From contig JAQBZO010000010.1 of NCBI GenBank assembly GCA_027622195.1, positions 1-57,906 on the forward strand: a stretch of DNA of 57,906 nucleotides, in the 5' to 3' direction. Of the stretch, positions 9,611 through 17,348 are shown piece after piece. Source of the stretch: Planctomycetota bacterium (lineage in GTDB: Bacteria; Planctomycetota; Phycisphaerae; Phycisphaerales; SM1A02). Position 1 is the first letter of the stretch; each line of letters begins with the position of its first letter. Below the pieces are notes generated by a model. That model made no database searches. It was given only the letters and a program-made list of their open reading frames with translations, and was not told the origin of the DNA. Made by a program: the position numbers and the translations under genes.

Positions 9611-11469
9611 TGACTCGCTCGCGAACACGAACCATGGCCCTCGCCACGATCGTCATCATCGTCGTTGCCTTGTTCGCATTCAATACGGCATCGACTTTCC
9701 TGTTGCGTTCATTTCGGCTCGACTTGACCGAGGATCGCCTTTACTCGTTGTCGCCCGGTATCACGCAGATCATCGACACCCTCGATGAGCCAGTCCGTCT
9801 TGATTTTTACTGGAGCCAAACGGCTGGAGACAGCGCGCCACAGGTTCGTTCGTATGCACAGCGCGTGCGCGAACTTCTTGAAGAACTCGTTCTCTCCAGT
9901 CATGGCATGCTCGTCCTTTCGGTGATCGATCCAGAACCATTCAGCGCAGCCGAGGATGCGGCGCAGTCGGCGGGACTCGCGAAAATCAGCGTGGATGGCG
10001 CGGGCGCCACACTCACTCTTGGACTGGTCGTGCGCGGCAGCACCGACAAACAGGAAACGATTCCATTCCTCGCGCCACAGAGTGAGCCCTTTCTCGAATA
10101 TGAAATCGCTCGCGCGATATTGACCGTGGGTCGTGCGACCCGTCCGAAGGTGGCACTGCTCTCGAGTCTGCCCACCGAGTCGCAGTTTGATCCATCGACG
10201 ATGAGAGAGCCGCAGCCAGGACCAGTGGTCTTCGAGCAGATGAGACAACTGGCGACAGTCGAGTCTGTGGGACTGACTGCCGACGAGCTCCCTGCATCGG
10301 CCGAGGCGCTCGTGCTCGTCCATCCGCGCGCATTGAGCGAAAAGATGATGCGTTCCATCGATGCATTCGCCCTCTCGGGGAAGCCCATCATTCTCTTCTT
10401 CGATCCTTGGTGCGAGTCGGATCCAAGCGCGACTCGAGAATCGATTGGTGGAACTCGTCCAGGGACGACGAGCGAACTCGGTCCCCTGCTGACCTCATGG
10501 GGTTTTGGAATTGATACTGAGTTTGTCGTAGGCGATCGAACCTATGCGACGCGCGTGCAGACGCCATCGCCATCGGGTGGAGTGCGCGCGCTCGATTATC
10601 CCGTGTGGCTCAGCATCAATGACACGGCACTCGCGAAAGATGATCCGATGACGGGAGGACTCAAGAGCCTCAACATCATGTCCGTTGGATCCATCACGCC
10701 AGTCGAAGGGGCAAAGACAAAGGTCCAACCCGCGGTCGAGAGCAGTCGTGACTCGATGCTCATCCAGACACTCAAGGTGGGTTTCTTTGGCGATCCTGAA
10801 CAACTCATTCGTGATTTCAAACCAGACGACACACGACGCACGCTCGCTGCACGTGTGACCGGACCGATCGCATCGGCGTTTCCAGCGGACGACGGAACGC
10901 GTGCTTCTGGAACACTTCAACTCTTCGTCGTAGCTGATGCAGACCTCTTGAGCGATCCCACTTGGGTCACCGAAGAGCGCGCGGGCAACACATCGCTCGG
11001 CATGCGAGCCATCGCCGACAACGGACCCTTTGTCTACAACGCCGTCGAAATCATGACTGGCACGAGTGCACTCGCCGGGCTTCGCGGACGCGGCGCGTAC
11101 TCCCGTTCATTCGAACGTGTCTCTGAATTGCAACACGCCGCCGAGGCTCGTTACATCGTTCGTGAACGTGAGTTGCAGGATGAAATCCGCAAAACTGAGA
11201 TGCGCATCGCACAACTCCAGCGAGAACGCACCGACGCATCCGCAGTCATCATGACCGCTGAGCAAGAGTCTGAACTTGCGAAGGCCCAAGTCGCCATGAC
11301 CGCCGCGCGGAAAGAGTTGCGTCAAGTGCAATTCGATTTACGCAAGGATGTGAAGTCTCTTGGCACGCGGCTCATGGTCGCGAATGTCATCCTCTGGCCA
11401 GTGATGGTTGCGGCGATCGCGATGCTCTATTCAGTCGTTCGAGCGCGCCGAGGAAGGCAGCCATCATGA
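9610..11469 (+). CDS. GldG-like ABC transporter auxiliary protein
   Basis: 619 aa. One N-terminal membrane helix (about residues 10-32) is followed by FRLDLTEDRLYSLSPG, the conserved entry to the GldG/ABC_transp_aux extracytoplasmic region. That region has the usual central FFDPW-type segment. Near the C-terminus lies a charged coiled coil (about residues 505-575), then a final membrane helix and a short basic tail. Such proteins act with a GldA/GldF exporter, with most of the chain outside the cytoplasmic membrane. Its ATG overlaps the permease stop by one base and its stop overlaps the next start by 4 bp. Confidence 0.88.
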   Translation: MTRSRTRTMALATIVIIVVALFAFNTASTFLLRSFRLDLTEDRLYSLSPGITQIIDTLDEPVRLDFYWSQTAGDSAPQVRSYAQRVRELLEELVLSSHGMLVLSVIDPEPFSAAEDAAQSAGLAKISVDGAGATLTLGLVVRGSTDKQETIPFLAPQSEPFLEYEIARAILTVGRATRPKVALLSSLPTESQFDPSTMREPQPGPVVFEQMRQLATVESVGLTADELPASAEALVLVHPRALSEKMMRSIDAFALSGKPIILFFDPWCESDPSATRESIGGTRPGTTSELGPLLTSWGFGIDTEFVVGDRTYATRVQTPSPSGGVRALDYPVWLSINDTALAKDDPMTGGLKSLNIMSVGSITPVEGAKTKVQPAVESSRDSMLIQTLKVGFFGDPEQLIRDFKPDDTRRTLAARVTGPIASAFPADDGTRASGTLQLFVVADADLLSDPTWVTEERAGNTSLGMRAIADNGPFVYNAVEIMTGTSALAGLRGRGAYSRSFERVSELQHAAEARYIVRERELQDEIRKTEMRIAQLQRERTDASAVIMTAEQESELAKAQVAMTAARKELRQVQFDLRKDVKSLGTRLMVANVILWPVMVAAIAMLYSVVRARRGRQPS

Positions 11470-12530
11470 ATCTGCTCCACCGCCGTGCATTCACGCTGCG
11501 TGCTTTGGCAGCGTTTCTCGCAGCGACACTGCTCCTCGTCGCCCTCGCCGTCTTCGCAGTCCGCAGCCGAAACGCTGCGACCGATACGTCCGAGACCACT
11601 GGTCCGCTCTTCGTCGGATTGCGCAATGACCTCAATGCTGTCTCACGCATTTCAATCAGCACGGAGGGAGGTGCCGATGTCATCCTGGCGCGACAAGACG
11701 ATGGCTCGTGGATCGTCGAGTCGCTCGATCGTTATCCCGCCGATGCACGCGAGGTGAAATCGCTCTTGATGGGACTCGCATCGCTCGAGTTTGAACAACG
11801 ACTTACCGCCAATCCAGAAAAGCACGCAGCGGTCGGGCTCACCGACAACACGGCCACGCGAGTTCGTCTCTGGACGGCTCCCTCTTCAACGAACGATTCG
11901 CCCACGCGAGTTGATCTTCTTTTGACGAGCCAACAAAGCGATTCTCGCTCCAAGTGCATTCGGCTGTTTGGGGACGATCAGGTGTGGCGGGTTCGAGGGG
12001 ATGCCACTGCACCCACCACTTCTCGCGAGTTCATCGATCGAGAGTTGCTCGTACTGCCAGACGACTCGCTTCTCGGTGCAACGTACGACGGTCTCGAGAT
12101 CACGCGACATGTTCACGCGGAGGATGACCATGACGCAGATCATCACATCCAAGAGAGTCCGTGGGAGGTCACGATTCATGGTCCAGTGATCTGGACTCCC
12201 GAGAACGCGAACAAGGCGAAGCAGTTCATTGTCTCGTTCCTTGCGCGACTCGATTTTGAAGAAGTTCGAGCGATCCCTACCGACACCGACTGCCCAGTGC
12301 GTCCTTCACTTGAATACTTCGTCCACGGCGCGCACCTCTCGATCACACCCATCTCCCTTGATGGTGCCACTTGGATTCGCATCAGTGGAACGGTCGATAG
12401 CGCAACAGATCAGTCGACTCCTGACGCGATTGATTGGGCGACCTTCTTGGCCAAAATCGACGGATGGGAATACAAATTGCCCCAGTGGAAGTCGGACGCG
12501 CTCGCTGCGCTCAACTCAGAATCTCATTGA
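11466..12530 (+). CDS. DUF4340 domain protein
   Basis: 354 aa. One N-terminal membrane helix (about residues 13-33) anchors an extracytoplasmic part with the DUF4340 pattern (ISISTEGGADVILARQDDG...W.V) repeated as beta-rich units. DUF4340 genes regularly follow GldG-like genes, and here the ATGA overlap at 11466-11469 ties it to that operon. Its biochemical role is unknown; it is probably a structural partner of the GldAFG-type exporter. The 3' end overlaps the convergent oxidoreductase gene by 20 bp. Confidence 0.85.
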   Translation: MNLLHRRAFTLRALAAFLAATLLLVALAVFAVRSRNAATDTSETTGPLFVGLRNDLNAVSRISISTEGGADVILARQDDGSWIVESLDRYPADAREVKSLLMGLASLEFEQRLTANPEKHAAVGLTDNTATRVRLWTAPSSTNDSPTRVDLLLTSQQSDSRSKCIRLFGDDQVWRVRGDATAPTTSREFIDRELLVLPDDSLLGATYDGLEITRHVHAEDDHDADHHIQESPWEVTIHGPVIWTPENANKAKQFIVSFLARLDFEEVRAIPTDTDCPVRPSLEYFVHGAHLSITPISLDGATWIRISGTVDSATDQSTPDAIDWATFLAKIDGWEYKLPQWKSDALAALNSESH

Positions 12531-14348
12531 CCGCGGCATTCGCATCGGCGAGGCATGTTTCCCAGGCGGGCAATGCCCAGTTGTCTTGATTGACGAAGTG
12601 GATGCGACCGTCGATGGATCGCTGAAGCGCTTGCCCATGTCCTGCCACGAGAAATCCCGGAGCCATGAATGGCATCGCGTGACCCCACCTTGCGATTCGA
12701 ACTTGCCGAACATTGGTCGTCGGCACACCCAAGAATGTGAGCAACCGTTGGATTTGCGGAGCTCCAATCTCGGCATAGTTGCGCCAGTCGTCATCGTTCA
12801 CCACAGTGAACCTCGCCGTGTGCCAAGGGAGCGGCCAATACAAGGTCAACACATCGGCATCAGCGCGCGGTCCATTCGTGTAACTGCCCGCAAGCACATC
12901 GGTGATTCGACGATCCGACTCGAAAGCTGCCCCCTCTTGTGGAAATGCGCTGTCATGGACTGAAAAGAGATCGTAGAAGTTCGCATCCACGGGACGGTTG
13001 AGGAGCACATTCGCCACGAGGTACGCGGTCGTCGGCACCTCAAAGGTTGCATCAAACTTTCGCTTGTCGTACTGAGCGAGCGCGGGCATGATGTGCCTTG
13101 CGATGAACTTGCTGCACGCGATGATCGCATGATTGGCACGAGTGAGATGCATCTGTCCTTGGCGATCGATCCATTGAATCCGCGCCCCCGTTGATCCTGG
13201 TTCAAGTTCAACCTTGACCACTCGCGCTTCGAGTCGCGCCGTTGGAAAGGACCGCCTCGAACCCGAGCCACCGCGCGCGCGCTGCTGGGCCTTAGAGTGA
13301 ATCACCGACCAGAGTGTGCGTGCGAGTCCTGCATTTCCACCTGGCATCACGATGCGGCCGAACTCTTCCGCCGCAATGAAGTTCCAACCTGCAGCGGCAT
13401 TGAGAATTTCTGCGCCAACTCCAAACGACGAGTAGCAGTACGCCTGAATCGCACTCTTCACGATGGGCGGGAGTGGACCCTTCGTGCGTAGCGCGATGTT
13501 GGCTTCGAAAGTCTGTGAGTCCAACCCGAGAGCCACATCGATCGATGCTGGATCCAGTGGAATATCCGGGTACGCCTCGTTCGCATGAAAGTCGACCGCT
13601 TTGCGATAGCGCTCATACGCCATCTGCTCATCGAGCGAACATCCGTGGCACAGTTCGGAAAGAAGTTCGTCGCCGTACTCGACGACGAATCCATCACCGC
13701 TGTCGATCCGACACTCGTTGAAGATGCCGAGTTCCCGATACAGCGATTCTTCCATCGATCCCTCATCGGGCACCATGAAGTAGGCAGAGCCGAGCGAGTA
13801 CGGAACACCGCGCCACACTTCTCCCATCGCATTGCCGCCGAGCCGCGGACGCAAGTCGAAGAGTGCCACTTCTTGAGAGGGATCGCGCATCGCGAGCGCG
13901 CACCCGCTGCAAGACCTCCCAGTCCGCCGCCGATGATGGCCACGTCGACGCTTTCTTCGACGGGAGGTGGATCCGCAAGCGGTGGTTCCGCATGAAATGG
14001 AATGATCCCTGGGCCAAACCAGTCTCCAAGCCACTGAGAACGGAATGGAAGTCCGCCAATCAATTCCGTTTTCCCCAGCGCGAACTCATCGAGAGTCAGA
14101 AATGGATCTGCAGGATCGGGCCGTGGAATGTTGGCTCCACCCATCGACCTTCGACCGATGGCCAGTCTTCCGCCCAAGGGAAGAAATTCAGTGAGTGGAC
14201 GGCGCGCCCCAAATGCACCGCTCGCCATCGCTGCGAAGAGTGCGGCCGACCCAGACCCAAGAAAACCGCGACGGCTAGCCGTGTTTCGAGGCGACAGCAC
14301 ACGAACACCATACAACTTTCCTGCTGCCGCGGGAATGGATCGCACCAC
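12511..14348 (-). pseudogene. Tat-exported FAD-dependent oxidoreductase, frameshifted
   Basis: The N-terminal part lies in one frame (14348 to about 13900). It holds a Tat signal (SRRGFLG then a hydrophobic AALFAAMASGAFGA) and the FAD-binding GGGLGGLAAG. The remainder, about 460 codons from CALAMRDPSQ onwards, lies in another frame (about 13900 to 12511). It continues the same fold with RLGGNAMGE after the dinucleotide site and a terminal block like amine-oxidase/desaturase enzymes (GRIHFVNQDNW...PAWETCLADA). The shift is a one-base indel in the GC-rich stretch at 13890-13910. The start is a GTG at 14348; another start before SRR is possible. The substrate is unknown. It is either a recent pseudogene or a sequencing indel. 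Confidence 0.8.
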
Positions 14349-14379
14349 AATTCCTCAGTTCAACGATCCGCTCATCAAG

Positions 14380-14407
14380 TTGCAGAGTCAGCGAGACGAG
14401 ATATACT
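14380..14407 (+). promoter_or_regulatory. Sigma70-type promoter of tRNA-Gly
   Basis: -35 TTGCAG at 14380-14385 and -10 TATACT at 14402-14407 are separated by 16 nt. The predicted start near 14414 is 5 nt before the tRNA. Confidence 0.65.
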
Positions 14408-14418
14408 TGTCGTCCTGC

Positions 14419-14490
14419 GCGGGCGTAGCTCAGTGGTAGAGCGCAACCTTGCCAAGGTTGATGTCGAGGGTTCAAGTCCCTTCGCCCGCT
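14419..14490 (+). tRNA. tRNA-Gly(GCC)
   Basis: Full cloverleaf: acceptor GCGGGCG paired with CGCCCGC (14483-14489), D arm with AGCTCAGTGGTAGAGC, anticodon loop TTGCCAA with GCC, T loop TTCAAGT, discriminator T14490. A terminator follows. Confidence 0.96.
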
Positions 14491-14499
14491 TTTGTGAAC

Positions 14500-14538
14500 G
14501 GTCTAGAACGGCAATTGCCTTCTAGGCCGTCTTTTTTT
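14500..14538 (+). terminator. Rho-independent terminator after tRNA-Gly
   Basis: The stem GGTCTAGAA(c)GGC pairs with GCCTTCTAGGCC around an AATT loop, with one bulged C and a G-T pair. Seven T residues follow at 14532-14538. Confidence 0.85.
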
Positions 14539-14684
14539 GGCGGCCGTCTTCCAGATCGCGTGTTATCAGACCTTGCAATCATTCCCGCGATTTGCAAAAA
14601 AGATCGCCAAACTATTGGCGCGCGTTCGATTCCGCGCCACATTGTCTTTGGAGAGTTGGGATTAGGAATGTGTCCCGCGGTCAT

Positions 14685-14712
14685 CTAGAACCGTTTTTCT
14701 AGAACCGTTTTT
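14685..14712 (+). repeat. Two perfect tandem copies of a 14-bp unit
   Basis: CTAGAACCGTTTTT occurs at 14685-14698 and 14699-14712, just upstream of the VPAP/RRRR protein gene. The rest of the gap between the terminator and this gene (14539-14684) holds no coding region that I can support; it contains a small CGCCAA-acta-TTGGCG hairpin. Confidence 0.85.
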
Positions 14713-14739
14713 CCTTATCCCTTTTTTGGAGATCTTTCG

Positions 14740-15282
14740 ATGAATAAGTTTGTGCTTGGTGCCTCACTTACGGCACTCGTGGGTGCAGCCGCTTCTGCGG
14801 ATGTCACCTATTCCTTCACCAATCAGACTTGGGCTGGATTTAATTTCTCTGAGGCATTTGCCGCAGGAAGTTTGTCTGGTTCGCTGACAAGTGCTTCTAT
14901 CAATGCTGTCCTTGACGCTTCGGTGAACTACACCTACGCCGACGACCTCACCGTGTGGGTCACCGGCGACCCGACCGTCTCTGGCGGCGCACTCCAGATG
15001 GGTGGCTATAGCGATCTTTCAGCTGCTGAGCACCACTACTGGCCAAACGGCGGAAGCAGCGCTCCTGGCACCACCTCGATCGGCACGGTGAGTTTCACCG
15101 CCATCAACTTCGCTGGCGATGCCTCCGACTACGGTGTCTTCATCGGCAATGGCTACGGCTACTCTGCGACCTCTGGCACCTTCACGGGTTCCATCACACT
15201 TCACGGTGTGAATGCGGTTCCGGCTCCAGGTGCACTCGCACTGGTGGGCTTGGCGGGTCTCGTTGGCCGTCGTCGTCGCTAA
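14740..15282 (+). CDS. Secreted protein with PEP-CTERM-like VPAP/RRRR tail
   Basis: 180 aa. Signal peptide MNKFVLGASLTALVGAAASA, then a Ser/Gly/Thr-rich beta-type body. The C-terminus is V-P-A-P-G followed by a hydrophobic stretch and GRRRR. That arrangement matches the PEP-CTERM class of sorting signals, in which the tail is recognised by an exosortase, cleaved and the protein anchored or released at the surface. The ATG has GGAGA 8 nt upstream. No sorting enzyme is present in this window. Two further proteins here (start codons at 36500 and beyond the right edge) share the tail. The body has no known domain that I recognise. Confidence 0.85.
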   Translation: MNKFVLGASLTALVGAAASADVTYSFTNQTWAGFNFSEAFAAGSLSGSLTSASINAVLDASVNYTYADDLTVWVTGDPTVSGGALQMGGYSDLSAAEHHYWPNGGSSAPGTTSIGTVSFTAINFAGDASDYGVFIGNGYGYSATSGTFTGSITLHGVNAVPAPGALALVGLAGLVGRRRR

Positions 15283-15320
15283 AGCAACGACTCAGCGTGG
15301 TTCATGAACTTGGACCCCAG

Positions 15321-15349
15321 AAGGGGACGCCGCAAGGCGTCCCCTTTTT
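15321..15349 (+). terminator. Rho-independent terminator
   Basis: A perfect 9-bp stem GGGGACGCC/GGCGTCCCC with a GCAA tetraloop (15323-15344) is followed by TTTTT at 15345-15349. It ends the VPAP/RRRR gene. Confidence 0.95.
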
Positions 15350-15360
15350 GTTTGAATCGA

Positions 15361-16060
15361 TCAGAATCCGTCCCAACGAGTATCAAACGCCCATTCATAG
15401 TTTCGCCAACGATCGATGGATGCTCGGTTGATAGGACGGCGCACTTGTTCGTGGCTCAGCGTGAGAACCGTCCGCTGATTTCCCTCTGGAGCAACCGTCG
15501 CATCGTTCATGACCAGCCCCATCTTCGCGAGGCATCGAGATGCAAAACCCGCTGGATCGCCAACAAGTCCTTCGTATTCGATCGACTCATGTGCGAGACC
15601 AAGTCGATCGAGTGCCATGGGAACAATCGACCGATGCGCACTGCCAACGCGCCGAATCGACTCCATTGATCCAGTCCACCCGAACGATTTCGGATGGAAG
15701 TTGCCGAGGAATGTGCTGATGGCTGAGTCTCTTTGATTCCTTGTGATCGCGATCACGACAGTGGATGGAATCACCGCCGCAATCAGCGGAAGCCAACGCC
15801 ACGAGTGAAGACTCTTGTCGAGTGTCCACTTCGCCGATGCACGACGCAGAAATGCCGCGCCGTCGAGATAGGTCTTGCGCAACACCTTCGCGTCTTGCTC
15901 GGTCATCAGAAGAGAGGGCGCTTGGCCACAGTCCAGACGAAGTGGCGAGATTGCCAATGACCTGCATCCCCTCGTACTCTCCGATGCCAGAGATATCAGG
16001 ATGCCGATCAAGCATCTGTTCCAGCAACGTCGTTCCCGTTCTCGGCAGGGCAACGATCAT
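15361..16060 (-). pseudogene. PAPS-dependent sulfotransferase, frameshifted
   Basis: The 5' piece (from ATG 16060) reads MIVALPRTGTTLLEQML, the 5'-phosphosulfate loop of sulfotransferases, then ISGIGEYEG. From about 15915 the conserved sequence continues in another frame (TEQDAKVLRKTYLDG, then TRNQRDSAISTFLGNFHP, the 3'-phosphate-binding region, and a C-terminal HEQVRRPINRASIDRWRNYE). The change of frame falls in or near the CTCTCTT run at about 15905-15920, so a one-base indel is likely. The expected role is transfer of sulfate from PAPS to a protein or glycan. The start overlaps the TPR gene stop (ATGA), and such sulfotransferases usually carry TPRs at the N-terminus of the same chain. A pseudogene and a sequencing error are both possible. 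Confidence 0.75.
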
Positions 16061-16539
16061 GGCGGTACCGTCGCCGCACGAGGCAGATGAGTCGCGCGGC
16101 GCAGATGCGTCGGCGCGCTTCCTCGGGCAATCGCTTCGAGACGCGAAGCGGCAGCACTCGGATCTTGTTTCGCATCAAGTCGTGCCACGAATAACTCGCC
16201 GCGAGGATCGTCGCTCCACACTCCACCCCCACGAATGCGCTGCTCCAATTCACCTCGCTGGTTCGAACGCATCAGAACTTCGGCAAGCACCATGTGCGCG
16301 TCAATCGCGTTGGGTGGATCTCTCTCGAGCAAGGCGCGAATGCGCTGTGCAGAGATCGCGCTTCGTCCCAACCGATGGTCGACAATCGCTCGCTGCAATT
16401 GGCAGTGAGGATCTTTTGGACGCAGTTTCTCGGCGCGGGACAATTGATCTTCTGCATCACGCAAACGACCGCTCGCGAGGGCGAGTTGCCCCTTCTGCAT
16501 GAATTGATTGAAGGCATCGAGTGGATTCGGAGTCGCCAT
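16057..16539 (-). CDS. TPR-repeat protein, probably the N-terminal part of a TPR-sulfotransferase
   Basis: 160 aa of helical repeats (GQLALASGRLRDAEDQLSRAEKLRPKDP is one clear TPR, then ISAQRIRALLERDPPNAIDAHMVLAEVL). It lies 18 bp downstream of pdxH on the same strand. Its TGA overlaps the sulfotransferase ATG by 4 bp. In many bacteria the TPRs and the sulfotransferase are one chain, so either this is a true split with translational coupling, or the fusion has been broken by an indel between about 16060 and 16110. The last 20 residues look less TPR-like, which favours a frame change there. Confidence 0.65.
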   Translation of the reverse strand: MATPNPLDAFNQFMQKGQLALASGRLRDAEDQLSRAEKLRPKDPHCQLQRAIVDHRLGRSAISAQRIRALLERDPPNAIDAHMVLAEVLMRSNQRGELEQRIRGGGVWSDDPRGELFVARLDAKQDPSAAASRLEAIARGSAPTHLRRATHLPRAATVPP

Positions 16540-16557
16540 AATGGTCGCCGCACTCGA

Positions 16558-17259
16558 CTAGGGCTGCAACCGTTGACGATGCCATGCTCCAACAGAGTGG
16601 CCCTCACACGATCGAGTCCACTCGGCTCTGTCGTGAAGTCGCCCCTTCGCATTGACCCACAACTCGACACGTTCGGCAGTGAGACGAAATCCACCCCAGT
16701 GCGGCGGTCGAGGAATCGTCAACGCCTTTCCAGTCGTCACCGAGGCAACAAGTGCAGCGGTTGAAATCCCAAGCGTCCGCATGGCATCGGCCACCTTGCT
16801 CGCGAACGCGCGCCTCGACTCGACTGGCTGACTCTGCGCACTCGCCCACGCTCCAAGCCGCGAGAGCGGATGTCGCGATGCGAAATAACGATCGCTCTCC
16901 TCTTCTGAGACTCGAGTGACCCCACCTTCCACTCGCGCTTGCCTTCCACTTTCATCGAAGTGAAAGACCAGTGCGGCGCGAGGATTCTCAAGCAGTTCTT
17001 CGCCCTTTCGACTCTTGGTGTTGGTGTAGAAAAGCACAGCGCCGTTCGCGGTTTCGATCGACTTGCAGAGGACGATGCGGGCGGATGGTTTTCCATCACG
17101 GGTCGCCGTCGCAAGGGTCATCGCGTCTGGATTGGGCGTGGCTTTGGCGCGCCCCGCCTCGCTGAACCACTCACTCAAAATGGAAAAAGGCTCGACAGGA
17201 AGCGGATCTGGAAGACCAGGTCCACCGAGAAGCGTGATGATCTCTGCGAGGACATCCAT
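16558..17259 (-). CDS. pdxH: Pyridoxamine 5'-phosphate oxidase
   Basis: 233 aa FMN enzyme of vitamin B6 synthesis and salvage. It oxidises pyridoxine or pyridoxamine 5'-phosphate to pyridoxal 5'-phosphate. Hallmarks are the central SRKGEELLENPRAALVFHF segment, HPLSRLGAWASAQSQ, and the C-terminal RPPHWGGFRL...VELW, then RLHDR and the final RLQP. The length is normal and ATG 17259 is the natural start. It is first in a minus-strand unit with the TPR and sulfotransferase genes. Confidence 0.93.
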   Translation of the reverse strand: MDVLAEIITLLGGPGLPDPLPVEPFSILSEWFSEAGRAKATPNPDAMTLATATRDGKPSARIVLCKSIETANGAVLFYTNTKSRKGEELLENPRAALVFHFDESGRQARVEGGVTRVSEEESDRYFASRHPLSRLGAWASAQSQPVESRRAFASKVADAMRTLGISTAALVASVTTGKALTIPRPPHWGGFRLTAERVELWVNAKGRLHDRAEWTRSCEGHSVGAWHRQRLQP

Positions 17260-17348
17260 TCGATTCGATCATGGTACGCCCCGAATGTCTCGACCGCACC
17301 GTATAGTTCTGCGACCACCCTTCGCCCCGCAATCCTCGAGGAATTCTG

